Shown: positions 5,636 to 14,283, counted from the stretch's first letter. The stretch: 17,924 nt of DNA from Oscillospiraceae bacterium (GCA_029098085.1 JAQXNQ010000393.1:1-17924); one strand, 5' to 3'. A program made the numbers and translations. Notes: generated by a model not told the origin, from the sequence alone.

Positions 5636-7729
5636 ATGAACAGAACCTTTGCAAAACGCGCCGTCGGGTTGGCGGCGGCATTTGGAATGATGATCGCCTT
5701 TCTGCTGACTGCTCTGCCGGTTCGGGCAGCGGGGCTGAGCGCTTCGGCTTCACTGGTGCCGGACAGCGTCAGCGCCGGCGAGCGCTTTGTGATCGCGCTG
5801 ACCCTGACAGGGGCTTCGGTGGAAAATGGCGATCACGATGTGACCGTCTCCGGCGTGGGCGGCCTGGCTGGCACCGATACCATCAGCGCCAGCTTCACCG
5901 ATGGAAGGGCTTCCCTCTCCACCGCCTCCGGCACCCTGTCCTACACCGGCTCCGGCGCCACCTCTCTGTACATCGAAGTGGGCGGTCAGACCACCTCTGC
6001 CCGGGTCAGCGGCTTTATCCCCACCGACGACGAGCCCGAGGAGCCCGTCACGCCCACCACCCCCACCGGCAATCTGATCGGCGTCAAGGAGGGCACCGCT
6101 CTGCCTGAGATCAGGGCGGGCGAGACCAAAACCATCTCCATCCCCCTGACCAGCACCGGCGCCAGCTCCCGCTATGCCGGCAAGACCCAGATCACCGCTT
6201 CCCTGCCCGACGGCATCTACTTCAACACCGCCACCTCCATGCAGGAGCTGAACTTCACCCGCACCACCAAGGATCAGGTGCTGAAGCTGGCCCTCAGCGC
6301 CGATACCGGAGCCAGAAGCGGCGTCTACCCCATCACCCTGACCTCCGTCTACAAATACGACGGCCAGCAGGTACAGGAATCCCTGCAGGTCAACCTGAAG
6401 GTGGTGGGCAAGGCCGAAACCGAGGAGAACAGCGGCCTGTCCATTGAAAACTACAGTCTGGACAAAAATACCATCAAGGCGGGCACCGGCTTCAGGCTGA
6501 CCCTGACCGTCAAAAACACCGGCAGCACCGCCTGCCAGAATGTCCGGGTGCTGCTGGACGGCCTGTCCACCGACGGCATCACCGTCAACGGCGGCATGGA
6601 CACCCAGACCATCAACTCCCTGGCCGCAGGCGCCAGCGCCAATGTGAGCTACAACCTGCTGACCGCCGCCAGCATGACCTCCGGCAACCAGATTCTGAAC
6701 GTCACCGCCTCCTGCGGCGAGGTTTCCGGCAGCGCCAGGGTCTTTGTTCCGGTGGAAGGCAAGCCCGCCGAGTCCGCCGAAGAAGACGGCCCCAAGGCCT
6801 CCAAGCCCCGGGTGGTCATCGACAGCTACAGCTTCGCCGGTCTGACCGACGGCGAAATCACCGAAGAGGGCGGTTCCTCGGTAGAGGGCGGCAAGACCTT
6901 CCGGCTGACCCTGAACATGAAGAACACCAGCGCGGTCTCCTCCATTGAAAATGTCAAGATGACCATCTCCTCGGCGGCAGACGATGCCACCGGTGGCGTC
7001 TTCACCCCCGCCAACTCCTCCAACACCTTCTTTATCCCCAGCGTGGGCTCGGGGCAGATCTTCACCGAAACCATCGATCTGCTGGTCAAGGCGGATGCGC
7101 CGCCCAAGTCCTACGGTCTGGATGTTTCGGTCAGCTATGAAGCCGTGCTGGACAACGAGCGGGTTACCATCGATGACAGCGAAACCATCACCATCCCCGT
7201 CACCCAGCCCGACCGGTTTGAGGTGGAGGAGGTCTCGGTCTGGGGTCCCGTCATGTTCGGCGACAGCCTGCAGCCCAGCATCTCCTATGTGAACAAGGGC
7301 AAGAGCAGCATCTACAACCTGTCCATCCGGGTGGAGGGCACCAATTTCACCACCGGCGAGGCCACCAGCTATGTGGGCAACGTGGAATCCGGCACCGGCG
7401 ATTACTACGAAGTCACCCTGAACCCCGAGGCTCCCGGCACCGTCGAGGGCAAATTCATCCTCAGCTATGAGGACGCGGCAGGCAATCTGAAGGAAGTCGA
7501 GCGCCCCTTCACCGTGGAAGTGGAGGAGATGAACTGGGATGTGCCGGACGAACCCATCGATCCCGTTGGCCCCGTTGAACCGGAGCAGCAGGGTCTGCCC
7601 CTGTGGGGCTGGATCCTCATCGGCGCGGGCGCTCTGCTGGTCGTCGTTGGCACCGTGGTGATCATTATCAAGGTCAGAAAGAAAAAGGCTGCTAAAAAGC
7701 TGGAAGAAGAAGACGATTATGACGACTGA
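5636..7729 (+). CDS. Secreted, membrane-anchored repeat protein (CARDB/COG1361-like) of the ABC exporter
   Basis: A 697-residue protein starting 1 base after the ATPase stop, with GGAGAG upstream. Residues 1-32 are a signal peptide (basic start, hydrophobic core, ALPVRAAG cleavage region). A proline- and acid-rich linker lies near 132-140. Then come about four beta-sandwich-like repeats, starting near residues 145, 266, 389 and 526, each with a pattern like KAGTGFRLTLTVKNTGSTAC. These resemble CARDB/COG1361 S-layer type domains. A transmembrane helix at about 657-678 is followed by a basic stop-transfer segment and an acidic tail (EEEDDYDD). It would stand outside the cell, anchored at its C-terminus. 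In many Firmicutes such a protein sits between a MacB-type ATPase and permease, probably as an extracellular adaptor or substrate-binding partner like MacA. Function is inferred from position. Confidence 0.8.
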   Translation: MNRTFAKRAVGLAAAFGMMIAFLLTALPVRAAGLSASASLVPDSVSAGERFVIALTLTGASVENGDHDVTVSGVGGLAGTDTISASFTDGRASLSTASGTLSYTGSGATSLYIEVGGQTTSARVSGFIPTDDEPEEPVTPTTPTGNLIGVKEGTALPEIRAGETKTISIPLTSTGASSRYAGKTQITASLPDGIYFNTATSMQELNFTRTTKDQVLKLALSADTGARSGVYPITLTSVYKYDGQQVQESLQVNLKVVGKAETEENSGLSIENYSLDKNTIKAGTGFRLTLTVKNTGSTACQNVRVLLDGLSTDGITVNGGMDTQTINSLAAGASANVSYNLLTAASMTSGNQILNVTASCGEVSGSARVFVPVEGKPAESAEEDGPKASKPRVVIDSYSFAGLTDGEITEEGGSSVEGGKTFRLTLNMKNTSAVSSIENVKMTISSAADDATGGVFTPANSSNTFFIPSVGSGQIFTETIDLLVKADAPPKSYGLDVSVSYEAVLDNERVTIDDSETITIPVTQPDRFEVEEVSVWGPVMFGDSLQPSISYVNKGKSSIYNLSIRVEGTNFTTGEATSYVGNVESGTGDYYEVTLNPEAPGTVEGKFILSYEDAAGNLKEVERPFTVEVEEMNWDVPDEPIDPVGPVEPEQQGLPLWGWILIGAGALLVVVGTVVIIIKVRKKKAAKKLEEEDDYDD

Positions 7730-7746
7730 CAGGAAGGGCTGAGACA

Positions 7747-9066
7747 ATGAAAATCAAAGATATGATCGTCATGTGTCTGAGCAACCTTCTCAAGCGGAAG
7801 GTGCGAACCCTGCTGACGGTCATGGGCGTGGTCATCGGCACCTGCGCCATCGTCATCATGGTCTCCCTGGGCCTGGGTCTGCAGAAGACCCAGGAGGAGG
7901 CCCTGGCTCAGATGGGCGACCTGACGGTCATCAGCGTCTACAACTACGGCACGGTCACCGACCAGCCCCTGGACGACGCCATGCTGCAGAGCTTCCGGGA
8001 GCTCCCAAAGGTCACGGCGGTCACACCGTGCTATACCCCTGAGCAGTGGGGTTGCTTCACCATCAAAAGCGGCAAATACCAGTACTCGGGGCAGATTATG
8101 GGCGTGGATATGAATGCCCTGAGCGCGTTGGGCTACACCACCGATCAGGGAGAGCTGCCCACCGACGGCAATTACGAGGGCGTCGTGCTGTTCGGCGCGG
8201 ACGCGGTGTACGATTTCTATAATCCCAAATCCCGCAACGGCGGCTGGGCCCGCTATGGAGAAGACCCCTTTGTGGATGTGATGGAAGACAAGCTGGAGCT
8301 GGTCATCAACAAAACCGACGGACAGTCCAGCAAAAAGCTGCCCACCTACAAGCTGAAGTGCGCAGCCGTACTGACCAGCGACTGGAGCAAGAATCCCTCC
8401 CCCGGCTGGGCGGTGTTCATGGACATCGACTACCTGAAAAAGCTGGAGGCGGAATACAAAAAGCTCAACGGCGTCAAAACCGACAAGAACAAGGTGGAAT
8501 CCTATCAGAACGCCGTGGTCAAGGTAGCGGACATGAAGGATGTGGAGGCCGTGGAGGAGATCATCAAGAGCTACGGCTTTGAGACCAACAGCATGGAATC
8601 CATCCGCAAGCCCATGGAGGAGCAGGCCCGCAGCCAGCAGATGATTCTGGGCGGACTGGGCGCCATCTCGCTGCTGGTGGCGGCGCTGGGCATCACCAAT
8701 ACCATGATCATGTCCATCTACGAACGCACCCGGGAGATCGGCGTCATGAAGGTGCTGGGCTGTCTGGTCAGCAACATCCGGACCATGTTCCTGATGGAGG
8801 CCGGCACCATCGGCTTCACGGGCGGCGTCATCGGCGTGGGCATCAGCTACATCATCTCATTCATCATCAACACCCTCTCGGCCGGAGGGGGCAGCAGCGA
8901 CTATTTCGGCATGATGGGCGGGGGCATCGGCGGCTCCTCCATCATTCCCTGGTGGCTGGTGGTGGGCGCTCTGATCTTCTCGACCCTGGTGGGGCTGATC
9001 TCCGGCTTCTCCCCCGCCAACCGGGCGGTCAAGATCAGCGCTCTGACAGCCATCCGGCAGGAGTAA
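7747..9066 (+). CDS. MacB/FtsX-type ABC permease
   Basis: A 439-residue protein with AGGAAGG before ATG 7747, 17 bases after the preceding stop. TM1 lies at about 21-44 (LLTVMGVVIGTCAIVIMVSL). A large extracellular domain (MacB_PCD type) spans about 45-297. The FtsX domain has three further helices at about 299-321 (LGGLGAISLLVAALGITNT), 352-376 and 400-421. The cytoplasmic YERTREIGVMKVLGC motif between TM2 and TM3 is the family signature that contacts the ATPase. A glycine-rich loop (GGGSSDYFGMMGGGIGGSS) precedes TM4. As in MacB, the permease works as a dimer transmitting ATP-driven motion across the membrane, either to export a substrate or to release lipoproteins. The substrate cannot be told from the sequence. 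A terminator closes the operon. Confidence 0.92.
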   Translation: MKIKDMIVMCLSNLLKRKVRTLLTVMGVVIGTCAIVIMVSLGLGLQKTQEEALAQMGDLTVISVYNYGTVTDQPLDDAMLQSFRELPKVTAVTPCYTPEQWGCFTIKSGKYQYSGQIMGVDMNALSALGYTTDQGELPTDGNYEGVVLFGADAVYDFYNPKSRNGGWARYGEDPFVDVMEDKLELVINKTDGQSSKKLPTYKLKCAAVLTSDWSKNPSPGWAVFMDIDYLKKLEAEYKKLNGVKTDKNKVESYQNAVVKVADMKDVEAVEEIIKSYGFETNSMESIRKPMEEQARSQQMILGGLGAISLLVAALGITNTMIMSIYERTREIGVMKVLGCLVSNIRTMFLMEAGTIGFTGGVIGVGISYIISFIINTLSAGGGSSDYFGMMGGGIGGSSIIPWWLVVGALIFSTLVGLISGFSPANRAVKISALTAIRQE

Positions 9067-9090
9067 CGGACAACTTTTCAGAAACAGACG

Positions 9091-9126
9091 AAATTCCCAC
9101 GGAACCAAGGCTCCGTGGGAATTTTT
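9091..9126 (+). terminator. Terminator of the ABC operon, probably bidirectional
   Basis: A 13-bp stem (9091-9103 with 9112-9124) with an 8-base loop runs into TTTTT on the plus strand. On the minus strand the tail is TTTCGTCTGTTTC, so it can also serve the DUF4838 gene ending at 9166. Confidence 0.9.
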
Positions 9127-9165
9127 GCTGCAGGTGATTCATTTTCGAAAGTGCCTCCGCCGGAA

Positions 9166-10155
9166 TCACCGGCCAAGATGCCTTTGCAGAATCGCTCCGT
9201 ACGCGGCAAGCTCCGGCTCGCCGTACAGGGCCCGGTAGTCCTCCCCAAGAAAACAGCCAAACGAAGTGATGTCGCAAAAGCCCAGCTCCGCATACCGGCG
9301 CACATCCGCATCGCAGACAGCCTCGTCCAGCGCAAATCGTTTGGGCGGGCGGGTCCAATTGGAAAACAGGGAGTTGTCCATCCAGTAATCCAGCGCCTTG
9401 GCATGCTCTCTGCCGAAGAAATCCAGCAGCGCAGGCAGACTCGCGCTCTCCCTCCGGTTGACCTCACAGTCCGGATCGAAAAGGCTCCGGTGATGATCCC
9501 GGTCGATGGGCGCGTACTCCAGATAGACATTCTCCCGCGGCCGGATGGTAGGCACCTCCAGCGTCGAGCGGTAGGCAAGATAGCTCTCCGCCGCTTTGGA
9601 ATCCGCCGCCTGCAGGCCCTCTGCCATGGCGTTGGTCAGGATCATGGCCTGATCCGCCGGAGACAGACTGCGGCACCGCTCACACTGACAGCTGCCGGAG
9701 GCCACATCGTCCAGCCACAGGGCGTAGCGGTGGGTGTCCGGGCGGAGCATCCGTCCCAGCTGGTACGAGCGCTCTTTGATATGCTCCAGCACCTCCGGCT
9801 CCGAAGCGCAGCAGTTCAGCTGCCGCACCCGGACGCCGTTTTCCTCCCGGAACCAGTGGGGGCGGGTATCAAACAAGCTCCGCTCCACCAGCCACGACAG
9901 CGCATGCATCTCCCACTCCACGGCGATGCCCAGCCGGTGCATCCGCCTGCAGAAATCCGCAAATTCCGTTGTTTTCTGCAGAGCGAGAGCCTGCTCCAGC
10001 GACTCATGGGCAGCAGGGCCGCCCTCCGGGTGGATGCCCAGCAAATTCAGGCCGCAGGTGTCCCGCTCCAGCCGGGAAGCCCACAGCTCCCCGCAGTCCT
10101 GGGCGTGAATGACGATGCCTCTGCGTCTCTGACCGCCTGCATCAGAATGCTTCAT
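9166..10155 (-). CDS. DUF4838 domain protein, glycan-associated
   Basis: A 329-residue protein with GGGAGGAA before ATG 10155. The core LWLDDVASGSCQCERCRSLS (residues 147-166) with C156, C158 and C161, then SPADQAMILTNAMAEGL and the EYAPIDRDHHRSLF stretch, match DUF4838. That family is found in large glycoside-hydrolase-like proteins of Bacteroides and Firmicutes and is thought to act on plant or host glycans, but no activity is established. This copy is short and has no signal peptide, so it would be cytoplasmic. C156, C158 and C161 could bind metal. It starts 20 bases after the GH127 gene on the same strand and is almost certainly co-transcribed with it. A terminator follows at 9091-9126. 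Confidence 0.75.
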   Translation of the reverse strand: MKHSDAGGQRRRGIVIHAQDCGELWASRLERDTCGLNLLGIHPEGGPAAHESLEQALALQKTTEFADFCRRMHRLGIAVEWEMHALSWLVERSLFDTRPHWFREENGVRVRQLNCCASEPEVLEHIKERSYQLGRMLRPDTHRYALWLDDVASGSCQCERCRSLSPADQAMILTNAMAEGLQAADSKAAESYLAYRSTLEVPTIRPRENVYLEYAPIDRDHHRSLFDPDCEVNRRESASLPALLDFFGREHAKALDYWMDNSLFSNWTRPPKRFALDEAVCDADVRRYAELGFCDITSFGCFLGEDYRALYGEPELAAYGAILQRHLGR

Positions 10156-10175
10156 GACCGATTCCTCCCATCAAC

Positions 10176-11996
10176 TCAGCCGCTGATGTTCATCCAGACG
10201 CTCATTCGGCTGTCCGGCAGCTTCCAGCGCTTACCGCAGGAGGCGTAGTCGGTCAGCAGCAGCGGCTGTCCGCCGTCGGCCCGCTGCACAGTAAGACGGA
10301 TCAGCTCGTGACAGTCCTTGCAGGGCTGCTGCAGCTCATACACGGGAAGCCCGTTTTCCCGCTTCAGAAGGATTTCCTCCGTCAGGTCGACAGTGCCCTT
10401 GGCGGCGTCGGCAGCCAGCACCAGCGGGCCGTAGGTGAAGGCGGTGCGTCCCTCAATGACCGTGGTTTTCAGGATATGAGTGCCGGTCAGCAGAACCGTG
10501 TCCCCATCCTGCCAGCAGCGCTCCAGCCGAACATAGCCCGCTTCACAGGGGATCTCTTCCCCGTTGACGCTCAGCATCGGATGCTCGCAGCAGTCCGGTA
10601 CCCGCAGCTTCAGTGCAAAGCGTCCGGGGCGCTCCAGCTGCAGCCGAATCTGCACCCGGGGCGCGACCGGCCAATCGCTTTCGATCTGCAGGGTCACAGG
10701 CTGTCCATCAGGGGCTGTTTCGGTCACGGTGCCCGGCAGCAGGCCGTTCAGGACGAAACCGTCCCCGCTTTTCAGCAGGGCGCACAGGGGAAAAATGGCG
10801 ACGCCCGCCGACGCGATACAGGCGCAGCAGCCGTATCCGCCGCCGAAATCAAACCGCTGCCAGCCGCCGACGCCCCGGCCCCGGACGTTGTTGTACAGGG
10901 GGCTGTAGCTGTCAAAGGGCAGCGGATCAAAATCCGTCAGCTCAAACAGCGAGTACTGGGGCAGCTGGTTTTCGTTGGCGCTGCCGTACAGAGCGTTGTA
11001 GGCAGACTGCTCCATCCGGTCGAAGTATTTCTTCTCTCCGGTCAGCAGGTGCAGCCGGGCCATCAGCCGCATCCAGGTGACGGTGACGCAGGTCTCCTGC
11101 ATGATGATGTCGGAATAGGCGGTCTGCTTGACCCTGGAGTGGTCGAACAGCTCATGGGTGCAGCCCGCACAGCCGATGATGGTGATGTCGGTGTCATTGA
11201 CCGCCTCCACAAAGCTGGTGACCGCCTGCAGATAGCGGGGATTGCCGGTGACTTCGTAATAGGTCAGCAGTCCCTCGAAGAAGGACATGGTCTCGTAGGC
11301 CTTGGTTTCGGGGTATTCATAGGGCATCAGCCGGTTTTCCAGAGCCAGATCAATGAGATTGCCGCCCTGAATGCCGCCGGTGGAGATGATATACTCGCCG
11401 AACTCCAGATAACGCTTTTCGCCGGTCTCCCGGTACAGATCCAGCACCGCATCCAGAATGGAGCAGGAGTTGACCCCCAGCCAATGGTCGCTGGCCAGAG
11501 TGATGTCCACCTTCCCCTCCCCTGCTCCGACCCGGTCGATCAGGGCGTCGGTATGGCGGCAGAGGGCGGCGAGGATTTCCTCCTTCAGCGCTTCATCCCG
11601 GCAGATGCGGGTAAAATGCAGCATCGAGGTGAGGATGTATTTTCTCCCCCAGATGTCCCAGCCGTGGAGCTGGTTTTCTTCACTGTAGGTGGAAAAGCGC
11701 CCGTCCGGCCGCTGCGCCCGCAGCATATCCCGGACGGTTTCCTCCAGAACCGTGTACAGCTCCTCATCCCGGTTGTACATATAGGTCAGGGAGGCGCCCC
11801 GCATCATCTTGCCCCAGTACTCACAGCGCCAGCCGTGGTTTGCGTCATCGCTGTCGGAGGTGAAGACCCGGACAAAGTTTTTCCAGGTGGCGGCGTTCAG
11901 CAGCTGGTGCTCCATGGCAAAGCGCACATAGCGGTCTGCAGGGCCGGTGTACTGCGCCGCGCCGAAGCGAAGAAAGGACAGTTGATTGCTGATCAT
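10176..11996 (-). CDS. GH127 family glycoside hydrolase (beta-L-arabinofuranosidase-like)
   Basis: A 606-residue protein with AGGAGG before ATG 11996. The N-terminal (alpha/alpha)6-barrel has EYWGKMMRGASLTYMYNRD, the QRPDGRFSTYSEENQLHGWD region and WGRKYILTSMLHF, all typical of GH127 (DUF1680). Residues E301 and C303 (QETC) and the pair C390-C391 (GYGCCACIA) match the zinc site and nucleophilic cysteine of HypBA1 (E338, C340, C417, C418). E282 is a candidate acid/base by position. The C-terminal half is beta-rich. The characterised enzyme releases L-arabinofuranose from beta-1,2-linked disaccharides; other members act on different sugars, so the substrate here is uncertain. No signal peptide is seen, so it acts on oligosaccharides imported into the cytoplasm. 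DUF4838 follows as a likely partner. Confidence 0.9.
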   Translation of the reverse strand: MISNQLSFLRFGAAQYTGPADRYVRFAMEHQLLNAATWKNFVRVFTSDSDDANHGWRCEYWGKMMRGASLTYMYNRDEELYTVLEETVRDMLRAQRPDGRFSTYSEENQLHGWDIWGRKYILTSMLHFTRICRDEALKEEILAALCRHTDALIDRVGAGEGKVDITLASDHWLGVNSCSILDAVLDLYRETGEKRYLEFGEYIISTGGIQGGNLIDLALENRLMPYEYPETKAYETMSFFEGLLTYYEVTGNPRYLQAVTSFVEAVNDTDITIIGCAGCTHELFDHSRVKQTAYSDIIMQETCVTVTWMRLMARLHLLTGEKKYFDRMEQSAYNALYGSANENQLPQYSLFELTDFDPLPFDSYSPLYNNVRGRGVGGWQRFDFGGGYGCCACIASAGVAIFPLCALLKSGDGFVLNGLLPGTVTETAPDGQPVTLQIESDWPVAPRVQIRLQLERPGRFALKLRVPDCCEHPMLSVNGEEIPCEAGYVRLERCWQDGDTVLLTGTHILKTTVIEGRTAFTYGPLVLAADAAKGTVDLTEEILLKRENGLPVYELQQPCKDCHELIRLTVQRADGGQPLLLTDYASCGKRWKLPDSRMSVWMNISG

Positions 11997-12026
11997 ATGA
12001 ATTCCTCCTGTTGATATCCGAATGCG

Positions 12027-12054
12027 AAAATTCCCCGCCGTCAGGCAGGGAACC
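12027..12054 (-). terminator. Copy 1 of the 25-bp repeat: terminator-like hairpin
   Basis: On the minus strand TTCCCTGCC-TGAC-GGCGGGGAA is a 9-bp stem (one G-U pair) with a tetraloop, followed by TTTTCGC. It is identical over 25 bases (12030-12054) to the repeat at 12329-12353. It could end the pot transcript or act in the leader of the GH127 gene, whose ribosome site is about 20 bases downstream. Confidence 0.55.
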
Positions 12055-12100
12055 AGACTGTCGGAAAAGATACCTTTTAAGTCAGCAAAGTGCTAATCGT

Positions 12101-12284
12101 AGTGAATAGTGAATGGTGAAGAGTGAATAGTTAAGGTAAATCGGGGCTGCGCCCCTTAACGATTGACAGGGTCGGTAGATTTTGTGCTTGTTTTAACACT
12201 TTTCATATCGATATTGCCAATTTTTGAGCGACCGAAGGGCGCGGTTTTCCAAAACTCTTCACTTTTCACTCTTCACTTTTCACT
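12101..12284. mobile_element. MITE-like element, 184 bp, non-coding
   Basis: The ends are imperfect 32-base inverted repeats made of AGTGAA units (12101-12132 against 12253-12284, 27 of 32 matching by eye). Inside are a GGGGC-TGC-GCCCC hairpin (12143-12155), an A/T-rich middle and a GACCGAAGGGCGCGG stretch. No protein with a ribosome site is encoded. Short elements with GTGAA-type ends are common in Firmicutes. A target-site duplication is not certain; CGT on the left and GCGT on the right are the only hints. Confidence 0.6.
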
Positions 12285-12328
12285 GCGTGTCATTCTTTTC
12301 CTGTTCAGTACGCTTTATCGACACGCTG

Positions 12329-12353
12329 ATTCCCCGCCGTCAGGCAGGGAACC
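12329..12353 (-). repeat. Copy 2 of the 25-bp repeat, directly after potCD
   Basis: Identical to 12030-12054 and forms the same 9-bp hairpin on the minus strand. It starts 4 bases beyond the potCD stop codon, which is where a terminator is expected, but no U-run follows the stem (TCAGCG), so it would pause or protect RNA rather than terminate well. Confidence 0.6.
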
Positions 12354-12357
12354 TTCT

Positions 12358-14283
12358 TTACTCCGCAATGATCTCGTTCCAGAGATCCTGCAGCAGCTTG
12401 TTGGTCTCGTCGGGCAGGTTGACAAAGGCCTCGCAGCGGGCCAGCGTCTCCTCATCGGGATAGGAAACCGGATTGGTACGGGTTTCCTCGTCCAGAATGT
12501 CATACACGCTCTGGAGCGGGGTGGAATAGCAGATATACTCGATGTTGGCCTTGCCGATTTCCGGCTCGCACATGAAGTTGATGAAGGCCTCGGCCAGGGA
12601 CTTCTGACGGGTGCCCTTCAGTACGCACATGGCGTCCACAAACAGGTTGCTGCCCTCTGTGGGCACCACAAAGTCCAGATCGGGGTTTTCATCCATCATG
12701 GTCACGGCGTCGCCGGCGTAATAGGGCGCCAGAGCGGCCTCGCCGATCTCCATCTTGTCAAAGATCTCGTCCATGACGTAGGTCTGCAGCACCGCCTTCT
12801 GCTCCTTCAGCTTGTCGGCGCAGGCGCGGATCTCGGCTTCGTCGGTGGTGTTCAGGGAGTAGCCCAGCAGCTTCTCGGCGATGCCGAAGGAGTCCCGGTT
12901 GTTGAGGAACATAAGGATGTTCCCCTTCTGGCGCTCATCCCAGAGGGCGGCCCAGCTGTCCGGCTCCTCCTCCACCATGGTGGTGTTGTAGATCAGGCCC
13001 ACGGTGCCCCAGGTGTAGGGAACGCTGTACTCGCCGGTAGGATCATAGTCGGTGGTCTTGAACCGATCCATCAGGTTCTCGGCGTTGGGGATGTTGTCGA
13101 AGTCCAGCTTCTCCAGCATGTCCTCCTTGATCATCCGGGAGATCATGTAATCGGACGGAATGATCACATCGTAGTTTGCCGAGCCGCTCTTGATTTTGGT
13201 GTACATCTCCTCGTTGGTGGAGAACAGGTCGTACTGTACCACGCAGCCGTACTCCTCTTCAAACTCGGCAATGACGTCCAGCGAATCGTCTTCGCCGTTG
13301 GAGATGTACTCGCCCCAGTTGAAGACGGCCAGGGTGGGCAGCTCACCGGTGATGGTGCCGCTCTGCCAGTTGCGGTAGCCTACGACGCCTACAACACCGG
13401 CCACAGCTGCGGCTGCCAGTCCGGCGGCCGCACGGCCCGCAAACCGGCTGACCCGGCTCCGTCCCGCCCGGGCGATTTCTTCCCATTCGGAGCGTTTGGC
13501 CCGGCGGGCCTCCGCCACGTTCATGATGATCAGCATGGTCAGCACCAGCAGGAAGATCACCGCCGACAGGGCGTTGATCTGGGGGTTGACCTTTTTGCGC
13601 ACCATGGAGTAGATGGTAATGGGCAGGGTTTTGAAGCCGCTTCCGGCGGTGAAATAGGTGATGATAAAATCGTCCAGCGAGAAGGTGAAGGACATCATGA
13701 AGCCGGACACGATGCCCGAACTGATCTGGGGAATCATGACCTTGAAGAAGGCCTGTACCGGCGGGCAGCCCAGATCCAGCGCCGCCTCAAAGATGTTGGG
13801 ATCCACCTGCCGCAGCTTGGGCAGCACGTTGAGGATCACATAGGGCAGGCAGAAGGTGATGTGGGCGATGAGCACGGTGCCGAAACCCAGGTCGCCGCCG
13901 AACAGATTCTTGAAAAAGACAAACAGCAGCATCATCGAGATGCCGGTGACGATCTCGGGGTTGAGCACCGGCAGATAGGTCAGGTTCATGACCACCGACC
14001 GGGAGCGCTTGCCCATCTTGCTGATGCCCACGGCGGCCATGGTGCCGATGACGGTGGCCAGCAAAGACGAAAGGAACGCCATGATCAGCGAGTTCCAGAA
14101 GGAGGACATGATCAGGGTGTTGTCCAGCAGCTTGCGGTACCAGGAAAAGGTAAAGCCGGTGAAAAAGGCCCGGGATTTGGATTCGTTGAAGGAGAAGACG
14201 ATGAGCACCAGAATGGGGGCGTAGAGGAAAAACAGCATCAGCCCCAGCCACAGACGGCCAAACAGGCCCTTGCGCTTTGTCAT
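12358..14283 (-). CDS. potCD: PotC-PotD fusion: spermidine/putrescine permease joined to its binding protein
   Basis: A 641-residue fusion. Residues 1 to about 262 are a PotC-type permease with several hydrophobic helices and the ATPase-contacting loop EAALDLGCPPVQAFFKVMIP near 166-185. A short cytoplasmic linker (RRAKRSEWEE) leads to an extra helix near 284-303 (AGLAAAAVAGVVGVVGY). From about 313 to the end is a PotD-like solute-binding domain (LAVFNWGEYIS, NYDVIIPSDYMISRM, YTWGTVGLIYN, AGDAVTMM, FINFMCEPE). The helix replaces a lipoprotein signal, so the binding domain is tethered to the membrane outside the cell. The ATG overlaps the potB stop by 4 bases (ATGA). It imports polyamines with PotA and PotB. 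This joined form is known in some Firmicutes. A GGAGGGG ribosome site lies upstream. Confidence 0.93.
   Translation of the reverse strand: MTKRKGLFGRLWLGLMLFFLYAPILVLIVFSFNESKSRAFFTGFTFSWYRKLLDNTLIMSSFWNSLIMAFLSSLLATVIGTMAAVGISKMGKRSRSVVMNLTYLPVLNPEIVTGISMMLLFVFFKNLFGGDLGFGTVLIAHITFCLPYVILNVLPKLRQVDPNIFEAALDLGCPPVQAFFKVMIPQISSGIVSGFMMSFTFSLDDFIITYFTAGSGFKTLPITIYSMVRKKVNPQINALSAVIFLLVLTMLIIMNVAEARRAKRSEWEEIARAGRSRVSRFAGRAAAGLAAAAVAGVVGVVGYRNWQSGTITGELPTLAVFNWGEYISNGEDDSLDVIAEFEEEYGCVVQYDLFSTNEEMYTKIKSGSANYDVIIPSDYMISRMIKEDMLEKLDFDNIPNAENLMDRFKTTDYDPTGEYSVPYTWGTVGLIYNTTMVEEEPDSWAALWDERQKGNILMFLNNRDSFGIAEKLLGYSLNTTDEAEIRACADKLKEQKAVLQTYVMDEIFDKMEIGEAALAPYYAGDAVTMMDENPDLDFVVPTEGSNLFVDAMCVLKGTRQKSLAEAFINFMCEPEIGKANIEYICYSTPLQSVYDILDEETRTNPVSYPDEETLARCEAFVNLPDETNKLLQDLWNEIIAE

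Larger units (their letters stand above)
11997..12357. other. Non-coding region between the pot operon and the GH127 gene
   Basis: This 361-base stretch has no convincing gene. It holds two copies of a 25-bp repeat and the MITE-like element between them. A weak minus-strand promoter for GH127 (TTAGCA, 18 bases, TATCTT, around 12067-12096) is possible but not persuasive. Confidence 0.6.

Noticed and set aside
5750..7747. Long minus-strand frame opposite the repeat protein
   Set aside because: It mirrors a GC-rich coding gene, is rich in Gly, Asp and Val in shadow fashion, and has no domain or ribosome site support.
12101..12284. CRISPR array or tandem-repeat locus
   Set aside because: The GTGAA units are close-packed and arranged as two inverted arms without spacers, and no cas gene is nearby.
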